From Gossypium raimondii (Eukaryota; Streptophyta; Magnoliopsida; Malvales; Malvaceae): a stretch of DNA of 64,000 nt. Within the stretch, counting starts at the first letter, position 1. Each line of letters starts with the position of its first letter. Shown piece after piece: positions 1 through 10,510 of the stretch. The translations under genes were made by a program, and so were the position numbers. The notes beneath the pieces were generated by a model that was given only the letters and a program-made list of their open reading frames with translations, searched no databases and was not told the DNA's origin. The stretch spans positions 33,706,444-33,770,443 of the forward strand of contig NC_068566.1 of NCBI RefSeq assembly GCF_025698545.1, read 5' to 3'.

Positions 1-239
1 AAGATTTGGATAACTCAATTAACTTTGGATTCAAATCCCATCATAAGTATTTTTACTGATTTTTCAAAATAAAAGGACTAAAGTATCCTTAAATAATATA
101 ATTTATTTTAAATGCTAATGAACATTAAAGTAATTTCCCTAACTAAGTTGGGTCCCGGTTGATGAGTGACACCAACCCAATAAAAGACTTTACAAATAGT
201 ATAAATACCAATTTAAAACTATATAAAAAATAAATTATA

Positions 240-415
240 ATATTTATTTGAAAAATAAAAAATAATTATCCATAATTAATATACTATCATATTAATTAAT
301 ATTACTTTTATTATTATCACATAATAATACTAATAAATTATAAATTATTGTTTCAGCACCAATTTAATAATATATTTAGAAATAAATGATATTCTCGTTG
401 GTTCAAAAATTCTCC
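240..415. repeat. AT-rich dispersed repeat, inverted partner near 34.2-34.7 kb
   Basis: This AT-rich stretch contains the blocks CTATCATATTAATTAAT, TATTATTATCACATAATAAT, CCAATTTA and GATATTCTCG in that order. The same blocks occur in the same order on the opposite strand between 34671 and 34260. That marks a dispersed repeat family rather than chance AT-richness. No ORF or terminal repeat was recognised, so the class is unknown. The rest of 1-1200 is AT-rich with a short (TA)n run near 430 and holds no gene I can support. Confidence 0.5.
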
Positions 416-1199
416 AAACTCCTGCTTATATATATATATATATGTATATGTATACATATTATAAATAATTGAGACGCCATTCATATTGGTTTGACTGCAC
501 ATGAAAATTAATTCTTTTAATTTGTAGATGTCCTTCCAATCATGTCATAAAATTAGTAAATATGTCAACTTTTGACCTGAAATGAGTATTATATTTGTGT
601 TTTGTAAATTTTATTATTTTACATGGAATTTCAATTTCATAATATATTTTTATAATAATCTTAAATTCTTAAAGCACATCTTTTTTTTTTCTTTCTGAAT
701 TAGTCATAAATATTGTTATAGAGATAACCATACACTGATTAGTTTTTATGTACAGTAAAAAATGTATTCACAATTTTCCTCTATATTGCGATCTCTTTTC
801 AACAAGATATTCACAATTTTTAAACTTTAGAATGTTTATAATATCTATATTTAATTAGTATCTATAGTATATAATAGTTATGATAGTTTCACAAATTAAT
901 CTAACATTAATTTTGTTAGAAAAATATTTAAAAATGTTTTAAAAAATAAAAAATAATTTGATATAGTGACATTAGAGTTTTGCAACTCCAAGTGAGATTA
1001 AAAATGTCAAGTATATTTTAAAAATTAAAACTAAATAAATGAGACACATTGCAATAAATTAAAAACTTCATTGTCACCATATCAAATAATAATATTATTA
1101 TAATAATTTTTTTCTTATATAAAATCTTTAAATAAAAAACTACTTAAAATAAGCAAAAGTTCGATTCGAGTTTAATGAAAATTTATACACAAAAATCTT

Positions 1200-1762
1200 T
1201 ACCACCTTTGGTCCCTCTAACATATATAACTATGTATAACGTGGCTCTCTCACCATGCTCCCTTTCACTTTTTCTTGTTTTACAAAATGGTAAAATTTCA
1301 CCTTTGATCTTTTTAATATGTTTAAATTTGAGATTTAATCTATACACTTTAATTTTTAACATAATTTGATCATTATATTTTTATAATATTATTAATTAGT
1401 CCAAATAGTTAATATTATTAATTTTTCAGTTAAAACATTATGTGGTTTATATATAATTACATACCTTAAAAGTCTCGAGACTGACACACTTCCCATTTCA
1501 TTTAGGTTTACGTTAGTGCTTATCCTTTTATTTTTGCAATTTTGAAAAAAAATGGTTAAATTTTAGTTCTGATCCCTTTATTTTGCCTAAATTTGAGATT
1601 TAACTGCCACACTTTAATTTGTAATGTAATTATGTCTCTATAGTTTTCTAATGTTATTAATTAGTCCAGATAGTTAATATCATTAAATTTTTTGTTAAAA
1701 CATTACGTCATTATATATAATTTGATGCCCTAAATGTCTCAAAGATGGATACATAGCTTTTT
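1200..1762. repeat. Tandem units (~265 bp) of an uncharacterised repeat
   Basis: Two diverged direct copies are visible. The block AAATTTGAGATTTAA begins at 1324 and again at 1589, followed in both by CACTTTAATTT, ATTAATTAGTCCA, TAGTTAATAT and TTAAAACATTA. A third copy continues at 4386 after the solo LTR, and a related single copy lies near 20830-20930. No coding potential or terminal inverted repeat is seen. Confidence 0.6.
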
Positions 1763-4385
1763 TGTAACACCTTATACTCAGTCCGATCGCCCGATCCGAG
1801 CTATAAGGCGTTACGACGATAAACTTTGAACATCTTTCATAATTTCTATTAATAACAACTAAATAATTCATTACAATCATTTCCATGCTAATCAATCAAT
1901 TTGAAACCTAATTCGAGCTTATGGAACATTTAAAACAAACCGGGATCAATTCTGGGTAAAATTGAAACTTTTACAAAATTTTGAGTAAAATGTGTAAATA
2001 GGGGTCACATGGCCGTGTGGCCAGGCTGTGTGACAGAGCTTAGCCCGTGTGACACCTAAACATGCTCGTGTGGCCAAACCATGTAATAATTTTTTCCCGT
2101 GTAACTCAGGATCACATGGTCGTGTCGCTAGGCCATGTAACTTTCTGAGACTGTATGGACAATCCTGCACCAAAAATAAAAAAGGTCACATGGCCGTGTC
2201 ATGCGACTGTGTGGGACACACGACCATGTGGCAGACTGTGTCGCAGGCAGTGTGCCCAAAAACACCTTCAAACACAAGCCATTTCACATTCCAAAACTTA
2301 GACTTCAAGCTATGCATTAACCAGCATTCAAACCTATTCAAATTGTGCCAAAACATGCCAAAATACATCAATTCACAATCAACCTATGCGCCTAACCAAT
2401 ATGCCCTCATTGGCACCACAACTCAAACCTATACAACATCCATTCAACCCAAGCATATACCTCAAGTTAAACTCAATCAATCATCACCCAAATTCTAGAT
2501 ACCAAGTGCCAAAGTTCAACCATATAAACCAAATCATCAAATGCCCATATATCTTATCCTAAGCTCATACCTTACCATAACCAAATTGACCATTTCATCA
2601 AAGCACAAAACATTTCAAGATGCCTATTAAAATAATCATACCCAAACAACCATTTAAATTACATTAGGTACAAAATCATCCATTCACCATCACATACCTC
2701 AACCAAACATAATACCAATTGAGAATTTCATCAATACATTCACTATATTCTTCAAAAGACACAACATATAACCATAGTACTTATAACATATATAACCAAA
2801 ACCCTATTTACATATAACTTATAACTGGGTGAAAATAAACAGATAGCTACCGAATGAGTTGTTGGATAGTGTGATCTCCAACGACGCTCTAATCAACAAT
2901 GAAAGTCCGACGATCTACAAAGAAGAAAACCAACTAAAGCTTACATAAATCTTAGTAAGTTCGTAAAACAAAACATCACATACATGTTAATTTAGTTACA
3001 AATCATACATATCTTCAAACTAACAATCATTTTTCGTATTTCATCATTTCAACTATCCACACTAATTAAACCTAGATGATTCTTATCATCAAAACACAAC
3101 ATGTTAAATAATCATGTACTTAAATACAAATCATCATATCATTCTATTCCATTTTCATTTTGTTAGTTAATTGATTTTCCTGGAGAATAATAGTACATCA
3201 ACTTCGGATACATGGGAGGGTAATGCTCATACGAGCTAATATAAGGACTTTAATCGATACACGATGTTGCTTACACAAGCTTCAGAGAATCTGCAACACA
3301 TGCAGGATCTCAAGCCATCGGTACGATATCCATCACTGATACATAGTACCTGCTATTGAAATCACCGGCAACTAATGCCTGCTAAATATACACCGACACA
3401 AAGTGCTTGCTATGCACTAATGATATGTCATTTGTATCCTAGCTATTCACTAAGCTCACACAAGTTTATTTTGTTTCTCCGAGACATTTCATACTCAACT
3501 TTATCCTTCAATTTCATTAACCATCTAATAAAACATAACATCATTCAAGTTTCACATTATCAAACATGAAATAAGCTAAAACATTAACAACATAATAAAT
3601 GTAATACGAGCTTACCAAAATACGATAGCTAATGACACGCGACGACATCTACCCAACAACTTTTCCTTTCCGACGTTTATCAATCGACTAATTCGTTTCT
3701 TGATCTAAATATAATATTTTAATTCAAATTAACCAATTTAAACATATTAAAACACTTAAATTCATGCAATAAACCCTTTAATGATATTTTAAACATTTAC
3801 CCTAAACTTTCACCTTTTATTCAATTTAGTACCGAAACCAAAATTCTCACATTTATCACAAATTAACAAAAAACCCTTATGTCAAATTCTTTATGGTCCC
3901 TAAACAGCTTAATTAAAATAATTTCATGTTATTTTACAATTTTAACAACTGTCCTTAAACTTTAAAATTAACAAAATTACTTTGCAAAATAGTCTTATTT
4001 AACTATCAAACTTAATAGTCCATCATCAAACTTCAAGAACATCACAAATTCATCCATGGAAAAATTCTAAAAATTTAACAGTTTTAGTGATTTGATTGAA
4101 ATAGTTAACAATATTTTTTAAATAGTGTCCCAAAATTTTTTCTTTAATTAACTATCAAATCACTATATTGTTAACTAAAGAAACGAGGTCCTGATACTTC
4201 ATTTTCCAAAACCACTAGACTATAGGGACAAACCACTTGTACTTAACTATTCATTTAATTAACAAAAATTATCATATCAAAATTTAATATAATACTATAT
4301 TAATAATAATATTTACGGGCTCACTCGTCAGATTTGTGATTCCGAAATTACTGTTTTCAACACCACTGAAAAACGAGTTGCTACA
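1763..4385 (-). mobile_element. Solo LTR of a Ty3/gypsy-type retrotransposon
   Basis: The segment starts TGTAACACC and ends GTTGCTACA, so it has TG...CA termini. It is 2.6 kb long and contains no gag or pol. The flanks are TTTTT on the left and TTTTA on the right, an imperfect 5-bp target duplication. Inside are a CACACGG-type cluster (2005-2235) and a degenerate tandem zone (3220-3420) resembling, in reverse, the repeats at 7580-7755. On the minus strand it starts TGTAGCAACTCG, like long gypsy LTRs recalled from cotton, so I assign minus orientation. It lies inside the tandem array of 1200-1762. The short ORFs within it are not genes. Confidence 0.65.
2005..2235. repeat. CACACGGCCGTGTG-type palindrome cluster in the solo LTR
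   Basis: Repeated short words such as CACATGGCCGTGT, GTGTGGCC and CATGGTCGTGT recur every 20-40 bp over about 230 bp. They are decayed versions of the self-complementary word CACACGGCCGTGTG. Similar clusters sit in the LTRs at 8580-9045, 53490-53605 and 60610-60705. Confidence 0.7.
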
Positions 4386-4541
4386 TTTTAATTTCTTTTA
4401 GGTTTACCTTGCTTTTATATATATTATAAGCAATGATCAAACTCGAGATGTAATCCATATACTTTATTTTTGACATAATTTGATCATTCCATTTTTATAA
4501 TATCATTAGTTATTTTGAATATTTAATATTGTTAACTATTT
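4386..4541. repeat. Third unit of the 1200-1762 tandem array
   Basis: Right after the solo LTR the sequence resumes with TTTAGGTTTACCTTG, ACTCGAGATGTAATCC and CATAATTTGATCATT, matching the units at 1324 and 1589. This shows the LTR landed within the array. The unit is itself interrupted at 4541 by the retrocopy that follows. Confidence 0.55.
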
Positions 4542-5346
4542 ACCCATGGTTGTTTGCTTCATCTCTTTGGTTTTGCCCAACGGCGGTGCCAACCTCCGAG
4601 TTGGTTAGTGCTCGCTTTTTTCTCCGTCCCACCAACCCTCTCTTTCTTTTTTTTTTCTCTTCATTTACTCTTTAATTTGTGTTTGCTTTCTCTCTTTTCA
4701 GTTTGCAGAAATATTTTGTGGGTATCTTTATTGTTTTTACAAGTTGTGATGGATAGATGACAGTGCATATCATTGCTGAAACTCCACTGGCCACTAGCAA
4801 TTTCTCTTGGAAAGTGGGTGGCTTTTTGTTGGCTTCTTAATCTATTTTTGTTTTGAAAATATTTTAGAATAATAAATGATTTCACGAGTCAGTTTGGACC
4901 CAGGTTGTCTTAAGTTTTATATGTTTTGTTTGTTTGTTTTTCATTGTTGAATAAGTTTTTGTCTACTCTTATAACACCTTTTTTACTTTTACTTATGCAT
5001 GTAGTCTTGCTTTTACAAGTGATTTTAGGGATGACTTTGTCGACGTCCTCTCCAATTTTGTGGATGCTTTGTTTTTTTGCCCATTTTTGCATGCCGCTTT
5101 GGACCATCCGGGGCTAATTCTCTTATCATATTAAATGCTTGAAATCACTCTAAATAGGTCATATTTGAGTTGTGACAGAGTTAATTGTCAACGTGCCATA
5201 ATGTTTATTTGATGCTGAAGCTGAAACCTTTGTTGTGTTGATGGAACTTGTCATTCACTACCTACGATAGGTGTTCGTTATTCCCCCTCCCCCCAAATTG
5301 TATGGTCCCATTCATGAAATGAATTAATGAATTTCCTTTCCAAAAA
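4542..5346 (+). mobile_element. Non-LTR retrocopy (LINE 3' end, SINE-like or processed transcript)
   Basis: An 805-bp insert is flanked by a perfect 17-bp direct repeat AATATTGTTAACTATTT (4525-4541 and 5347-5363). It ends in a short A run just before the right copy. Long target duplication plus an A-rich 3' end is the signature of target-primed reverse transcription. The last part, ATGAATTAATGAATTTCC before the A run, resembles plant LINE 3' ends. The internal sequence is CT-rich early on, and I see no reverse transcriptase or recognisable gene. The small ORFs at 4554-4760 and 4926-5117 are not convincing. Confidence 0.7.
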
Positions 5347-5363
5347 AATATTGTTAACTATTT

Positions 5364-6099
5364 CAATCAAAATGCTAACCCCAATTTTTTTGGGACACTA
5401 TTTAAAAAAATATTTTATCATGATAGATTCAAATAAATGGTTTAATAAAAATCTATATAAGCATTTTCAATGTAATTTCTATCGTTACATAACTATCAAA
5501 TGATTTTTTAATTTCAAAATGTCTCACAAGTTAATTCAATAAAAGAATTTTAATAGTGGTATCAATTGGACCTAATTTTTAAATCCAAAAGTAAAGAGTC
5601 GAAAATCTGAAAATAAAAGTAGGATTGAAATATATTTTAACCTTCAAATTTGTATTTTATAATTTAACACAAACAAATAATCTATCCAACACTAAGCATA
5701 AAATTAAACCCTTCAAAAGTGTAGTTAATGAAATTATATTGTATTCTCGTATAATAATATTAATAATAATCACATTTTATTAAATTCATAGTATAATAAA
5801 GTAAAAGAAGACAACAATGGCATGAAATAAGATATGATTGAAATGGAGACTCTCATTTAAGAAAAACTCTCTTGACCCTCATTTTAAGGATGAAGATGAA
5901 CTGTTCTTGTATGGTAATGTTCTTGAATTGTTTTGAATGGGGATTTATTAGGAAAATCCTCACTCTTTTCTACTTACCTTCTAAATGGATTTGACTCAAT
6001 TTAAGTTGTTTTTTTTTCAAGAATATCAACACTTGAAAGTTTTGAACCCTCCGGGGATTTGATATCTCCATACGTATCCATTCTTTGTATGGAGTACTT
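5364..6099. other. AT-rich sequence, no feature recognised
   Basis: No ORF, tRNA or terminal repeat is supported here. The first 60 bases share blocks, inverted and in a different order, with 4090-4135 inside the solo LTR (ATTGAAATAGTTAAC and AATAGTGTCCCAAAA), suggesting another dispersed repeat. Confidence 0.5.
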
Positions 6100-6275
6100 A
6101 GGCTTTAGTTTGGATGTGCGGTGTATTTACTTCTAGTGAGGTTAAAAACAATGATGGTGGTGAGATTAGTTATTGTAGCGGTGAGATTAGAAACAATAAT
6201 GGGATAAGTGTTTGGATTTAAATGCAATTGTAGCGGTGAGGTGAGAACAAAAAATGACTATTAAGAACGTTAGAG
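6100..6275 (+). repeat. Relic of a Harbinger-like MITE
   Basis: Words TTTGGATGTGCGGTGTATTTAC, GGTGGTGAGATTAG and ATTGTAGCGGTGAG match the order of those in the complete MITE at 35502-35646. The right terminal inverted repeat is not recognisable, so this copy is truncated or rearranged. Confidence 0.5.
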
Positions 6276-7574
6276 TAGAAATGATATCTAATAGAAGTTT
6301 TTTAAATTATTTTATTTTTACGAAATTATTAAAAATATGTTAATTTATAAATTCGTTTAATAAAATATTAAAATGTATCTTCGATATTTTATTTATTGTT
6401 CTATAAATTATAATATTTGTATTTGTAATAACCTGGTTTTAGTGAAATTGGAAATAGTGGTTTCGGGACCACAATTCTAGTTGGAGAGTCAATTTTACTA
6501 TTTAATTTAATAAAACGGTTGTGTAAGAGTCATTTAAAAATTTGGTTAAGAAATTTTTATGTTTAGATAATTAATTAAGTAAAAAGACTACATTAGAAAT
6601 GTTGCAAAAGTTAGTTGTATTAGTGAAATGAGTTAAATAGCTATGGAAATAAAAACTAATGAACTTAAATGACAATTAGCCACATTTTCTTATGGTGGAC
6701 AGTTATGGGTAGGTTACTAAGTAAAATTTTAGTTAATTAAAGGGTAAAAGGGTAATTGAATTATTAAAACGTAAAGGATAGGTTGGACGAAATCATCATC
6801 ATCATCTTCTTCTTCAATTTCTTCAGTCACCGAAAATACCATGGTTTTTCATGCTTAAGGTTCGGCCAAGGGTTATGAGTGAGTATGTAAGTGAAATTTT
6901 AGTCTGTTTATATTGATTTTTACATTTTTGAGTTCATATTAGCTTAATTTAGCTAACCCAGTGATTAGTTTGTGAAATTTTTTAAAGTTATAGAATTTGC
7001 CATGGTTGAAATCTGAATGTTTAGGTGTTGGTAGATGAATTTTTTATTTTTAGGATGATTTTAGACTATTAGGTAAAGTGGTTTTGAACAGTTTTGTAGT
7101 TAGGGACTTAATTGATATAATATAGAAATTTCAAGGGCTAGTAGTGAATATTCTATTGTTTAGGGACTATTAAGAAATCGGCACAAGTCCTTTTAGTTTA
7201 AATTGTTTAAATTTGAAAGTTTAGGATTTAGGGTTAAATTGAAAAAAAGACAAAAGTTTAGGTCAAATGTGTATAATAATATAAAAGAGCTAATTACATG
7301 AATTTAATTATTCTTTTAAAAATTTTAAATTAACTAATTGAATTAATTATTATAATTAGATCAAGAAGCAAGTCCATCGATCGTTAATTAGGGAAAAGAG
7401 AAGGTAGTCAAATAGGCGTCGTCGCGTGTCTGAAATTTATCGCATCTCGGTAAGTTCGTATTATATGTAATATGTTATATTAATTTCTTGATATATAATT
7501 TATTTTAATAACTATGATGTTTGTAATTATTGAATGCCGGTTGATGAAAATTAATATTGAAATTGAGTTGTATT

Positions 7575-7755
7575 GGAGATGATGTATCGGGCTTTAAGTC
7601 CACCAGGCTTCGTGCCGATGAATTATATCAGGCTTTTAGCCTAGAAGGTTTCGTGTCAGTGTATTGAATCAGGCCCTGAGCCTAGTAGGTTTCGTGCCGG
7701 TGTATTTGTTTCAGGCCTTGAACCTAGCAGGCTACATGCCGGTGAATTGTATAAG
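7575..7755 (+). repeat. Four-copy ~46-bp tandem repeat inside the LTR
   Basis: Units with the core TCAGGC..TTAGCCTAGYAGGYTTCGTGCCGGTG appear four times in a row, starting about 7588, 7629, 7677 and 7726. Degenerate reverse-complement relatives lie at 3220-3420 in the solo LTR, so the array belongs to this LTR family rather than being a recent local expansion. Confidence 0.65.
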
Positions 7756-8579
7756 GTAAAATTATACGGGAAGTATTATTTCAAGTATTCTATAGGTTAA
7801 GAATGTTCTCGAGCTATATGATTTTATATATAAAGTTTTACTTTATGATATGTGGATGTTAAAAGTTGAATGGTCTCGATAGTTATGATAGGCAAATTAT
7901 GATTGTTGATCTCAAGATATGTTCTTGCATTTTTATGTTTAAATTGTTGAGTATAATGAGCTAAGTTCATGAACTTACTAGGCTTAATTTGAGCTTACTT
8001 GTTTGATTTAAATTTTTTGTAGGTTTGTTGGAATCGTGACGTCGATTGGATAAGCTCAAGAGATCACACAATATCTACTCTATTGTTGGTAGTCATTTTG
8101 TTCATTTTGGGTCAGTTTGAAGTGGCATGTAACTAGGCATCCTTGTTTATATACATATACCTATAGGCTTTAGTTGATAAATAACTTCAGTTGAATTAGT
8201 AGCTTATAAATGTTATTTTGGATATTTGGTTCATGTAGTGTTTTTATGATGGATATATGTGGTTAACATTAAGTATCATATTGAGATGGAAATGGTCTTT
8301 TATGTGTATCGGTATGAAAGTGATGTTTATTGAATAGATGAAAAGGATTTGGTATGTTTGAATGAGGTTTAGTAAGTGATCTTGAAATGTTGATTTGGAT
8401 TAAAATTGATGTGTGAATTGTGGTGCCTATTGATGGCATATTGGTTAGACATAAGATTAGTGATTATTGGTATGTTTTAATGTGTTTTAATAGTGTGAAA
8501 ATGTCTTGAATTGGTTTGGAATGGTGCCCAAGCAATTGGGTTTGAAATGATTTGATTCAGGGATTATTTAGGGAGCATA

Positions 8580-9045
8580 TGGCCTGAGACACGGGCTGTC
8601 ACACGGCCGTGTGCCACACATAGTCACACCACACGACCATGTGTTCTATTTAAATTTTTAGTGCAGGTTTCATACGGTTTGAGATACGGCCTGCGACACG
8701 GTCTTGTGTCTCCAGTTAGTATGTAACACGGTCTGGCACACAGCCTACGACATGGCCGTGTGACCTAACATTGAATGCACGCACAGTTTGACACACGACT
8801 TGCGACACGGCCGTATGTCTCTAGTCAGTATGTGACACAGTTTAGCACACGGTCGTGTGACCCAACATCGAATGCACACATGATGTGGCACACAACATGC
8901 GACACGATTGTGTGACCCTATTTCAAATACCTATATGGGTGGACACACGGGCTGGGACACGACCATATGTCCAGACTTCGAATGTCCACACAGTTTGGGC
9001 TATATCACACAACCTAGCCACACGACTGTGTGACCCCTGTTTCTA
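8580..9045. repeat. CACACGGCCGTGTG palindrome cluster in the truncated LTR
   Basis: More than ten variants of CACACGGCCGTGTG and its half sites (GACACGGCC, CACACGACC, GGCCGTGTG) are spaced over 465 bp. An exact copy of the 14-mer is at about 8610. Many variants differ by C to T or G to A changes. Confidence 0.75.
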
Positions 9046-9639
9046 AAATTTGCTGTTTTGTTTTGAAATGGCCCCTGAATGTTTTCAAACTATTTTTAGG
9101 GCATTGTAAGCTCAGTTTAAGGCTTGTGAGTATAATTTTACTATAATTAATTTATGTTATTGAATGTTATCAATTAAATTGCATAATTGTTTCTATTGCA
9201 GTTAAATGTTCTGATTTGTACCGTAATGCTCTGCAATTATCTTATAAATTATAATTTTTATTAATTTATTTATAATATAAGTATTTATCCAACCTAATCT
9301 AGAGATAAAATTGCTTGGGCTTTTCAGCTTTAGACATTAAAAGGGAAAAGAAACGTTAAATAAATAGAAAGGGCTATGGGGAAAATTGAAAAAAAAAGGG
9401 CTGCGTTGAGTGCACTGCAACAAAAGCCATCAGTGAGCAATTGAAGGTGCAGCACAGTGCGAATCAGCTCATTGGACAACTGGAGGTATTGTCCAAACAC
9501 CTCATGAGTGAGATTGAACTCAAAAAGTGGTTCAAACATACTAAAATGGAGCTAATTGGTCATCCAAAGGAAATCTTAATCATATGGTCCAAAAACTTGT
9601 AATGAGAAATTTTTGTTCCCTATCAAGACTTTTGTAATA

Positions 9640-9780
9640 GACCTAACCCTTCTATTTTCTTTGCAGATGCTATTATTCTCTTTGTTAAAATGTATTCATC
9701 TTGAATGTTCTTAATAAATTTTGTGAGGAATTAGGTCGAAAGATTAACTTTCAAAAAAGAAGAAGAATTTTAATGTGACA
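9640..9780 (+). pseudogene. LINE reverse transcriptase scrap
   Basis: Conceptual translation of the plus strand gives an FFAD-AIILF segment followed, after a stop, by FLINFVRN and LTFKK. This follows the spacing of the FADD catalytic region and downstream NILDEFC...INFNKSK region of plant L1-type reverse transcriptases. One aspartate of FADD is missing and stops interrupt the frame. The surrounding 9250-10500 holds only short unconvincing ORFs. Confidence 0.4.
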
Positions 9781-10510
9781 ATTAAGTTGTTCTTCGCTAC
9801 AATTCTAGTAATTTATAAATTAATTAAACATATTGAGGCTGATTGTTTGTGAAGGATGCATGAAGACATTAAACCTAGACTAAAGCTTGAAATGAATATC
9901 TCTATAACAAGTTGGGAGTGTTACACAATTCTATTATAATCAATTATGCACTTAATATTAGATTAATATGAATTTTAGGAGTGTCAAAAATATTTTTAAT
10001 TGTAATATAATCAACTATTATATAAATATTAAAAATATGTTAATTTTGTTTGTGCTCAAAAGTTTAATAAAACAAAGAAAACTAAATATTTTACAAAAAA
10101 ATATAAAATTATGTATAAACTTGATCAAATTTAAATTAATCATTTACAAATATAAATAAAATTTGATATTTTAAGACAACTATAATAACGTAAACCTGAA
10201 CCATGGACGCCCCTAAAACAAAGTGATGGGAAATCCATGAGACGAATCAAAATTTATCATTCAGAACATATCATGATGTAACCAAAAATTTGATCAACAA
10301 TACTGAATTCATGTAATGGAGAACCCACCCTTCCTTTTCCTTATGTCACGTAAGCTTCTATGAGATGCCTCAAGTTTATGGGCAGAAACGAAAAAAAACC
10401 CAATTATCTCTCCATAAGCAGTTGAATTAAAAGTAAACTAGAATCATCAATTGTAGTCCATTAGAACTGTCAAAAAACCAAAGGGAAAAGTCATTTGGTC
10501 ACTTTCCCAG
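9781..10510. other. AT-rich spacer and presumed 3' UTR of the G3BP-like gene
   Basis: 9781-10200 is very AT-rich with no recognised feature. The segment just above 10200 up to the stop codon at 10511 is less AT-rich and is the likely 3' untranslated region of the minus-strand gene. No polyadenylation signal was chosen with confidence. Confidence 0.4.

Larger units (their letters stand above)
6424..9240 (+). mobile_element. 3'-truncated LTR of a gypsy-type element
   Basis: It starts TGTAATAACCTGG followed by TTTCGGGACCAC, the mirror of the start of the minus-oriented solo LTR (TGTAGCAACTCG, then TTTCGG). It then carries a tandem repeat zone (7580-7755), a CACACGG cluster (8580-9045), and a decaying tail near 9210-9235 (TACCGTAATGCTCTG). 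The expected GTTACA end is absent, and no internal region or partner LTR is seen. It is a relic without coding content. Confidence 0.55.

Noticed and set aside
1..60. Possible tRNA-like B box (GGATTCAAATCCC) at the window start
   Set aside because: There is only one box and no A box or flanking context, because the window begins here.
2049..2498. 149-codon plus-strand ORF
   Set aside because: It lies entirely inside the solo LTR and runs through the CACACGG cluster. The open frame follows from the repeat word having no stop.
9330..9539. 69-codon minus-strand ORF in a GC-richer island
   Set aside because: No motif is visible. The opposite strand also reads open for a while, and the LINE scrap just downstream suggests repeat sequence.
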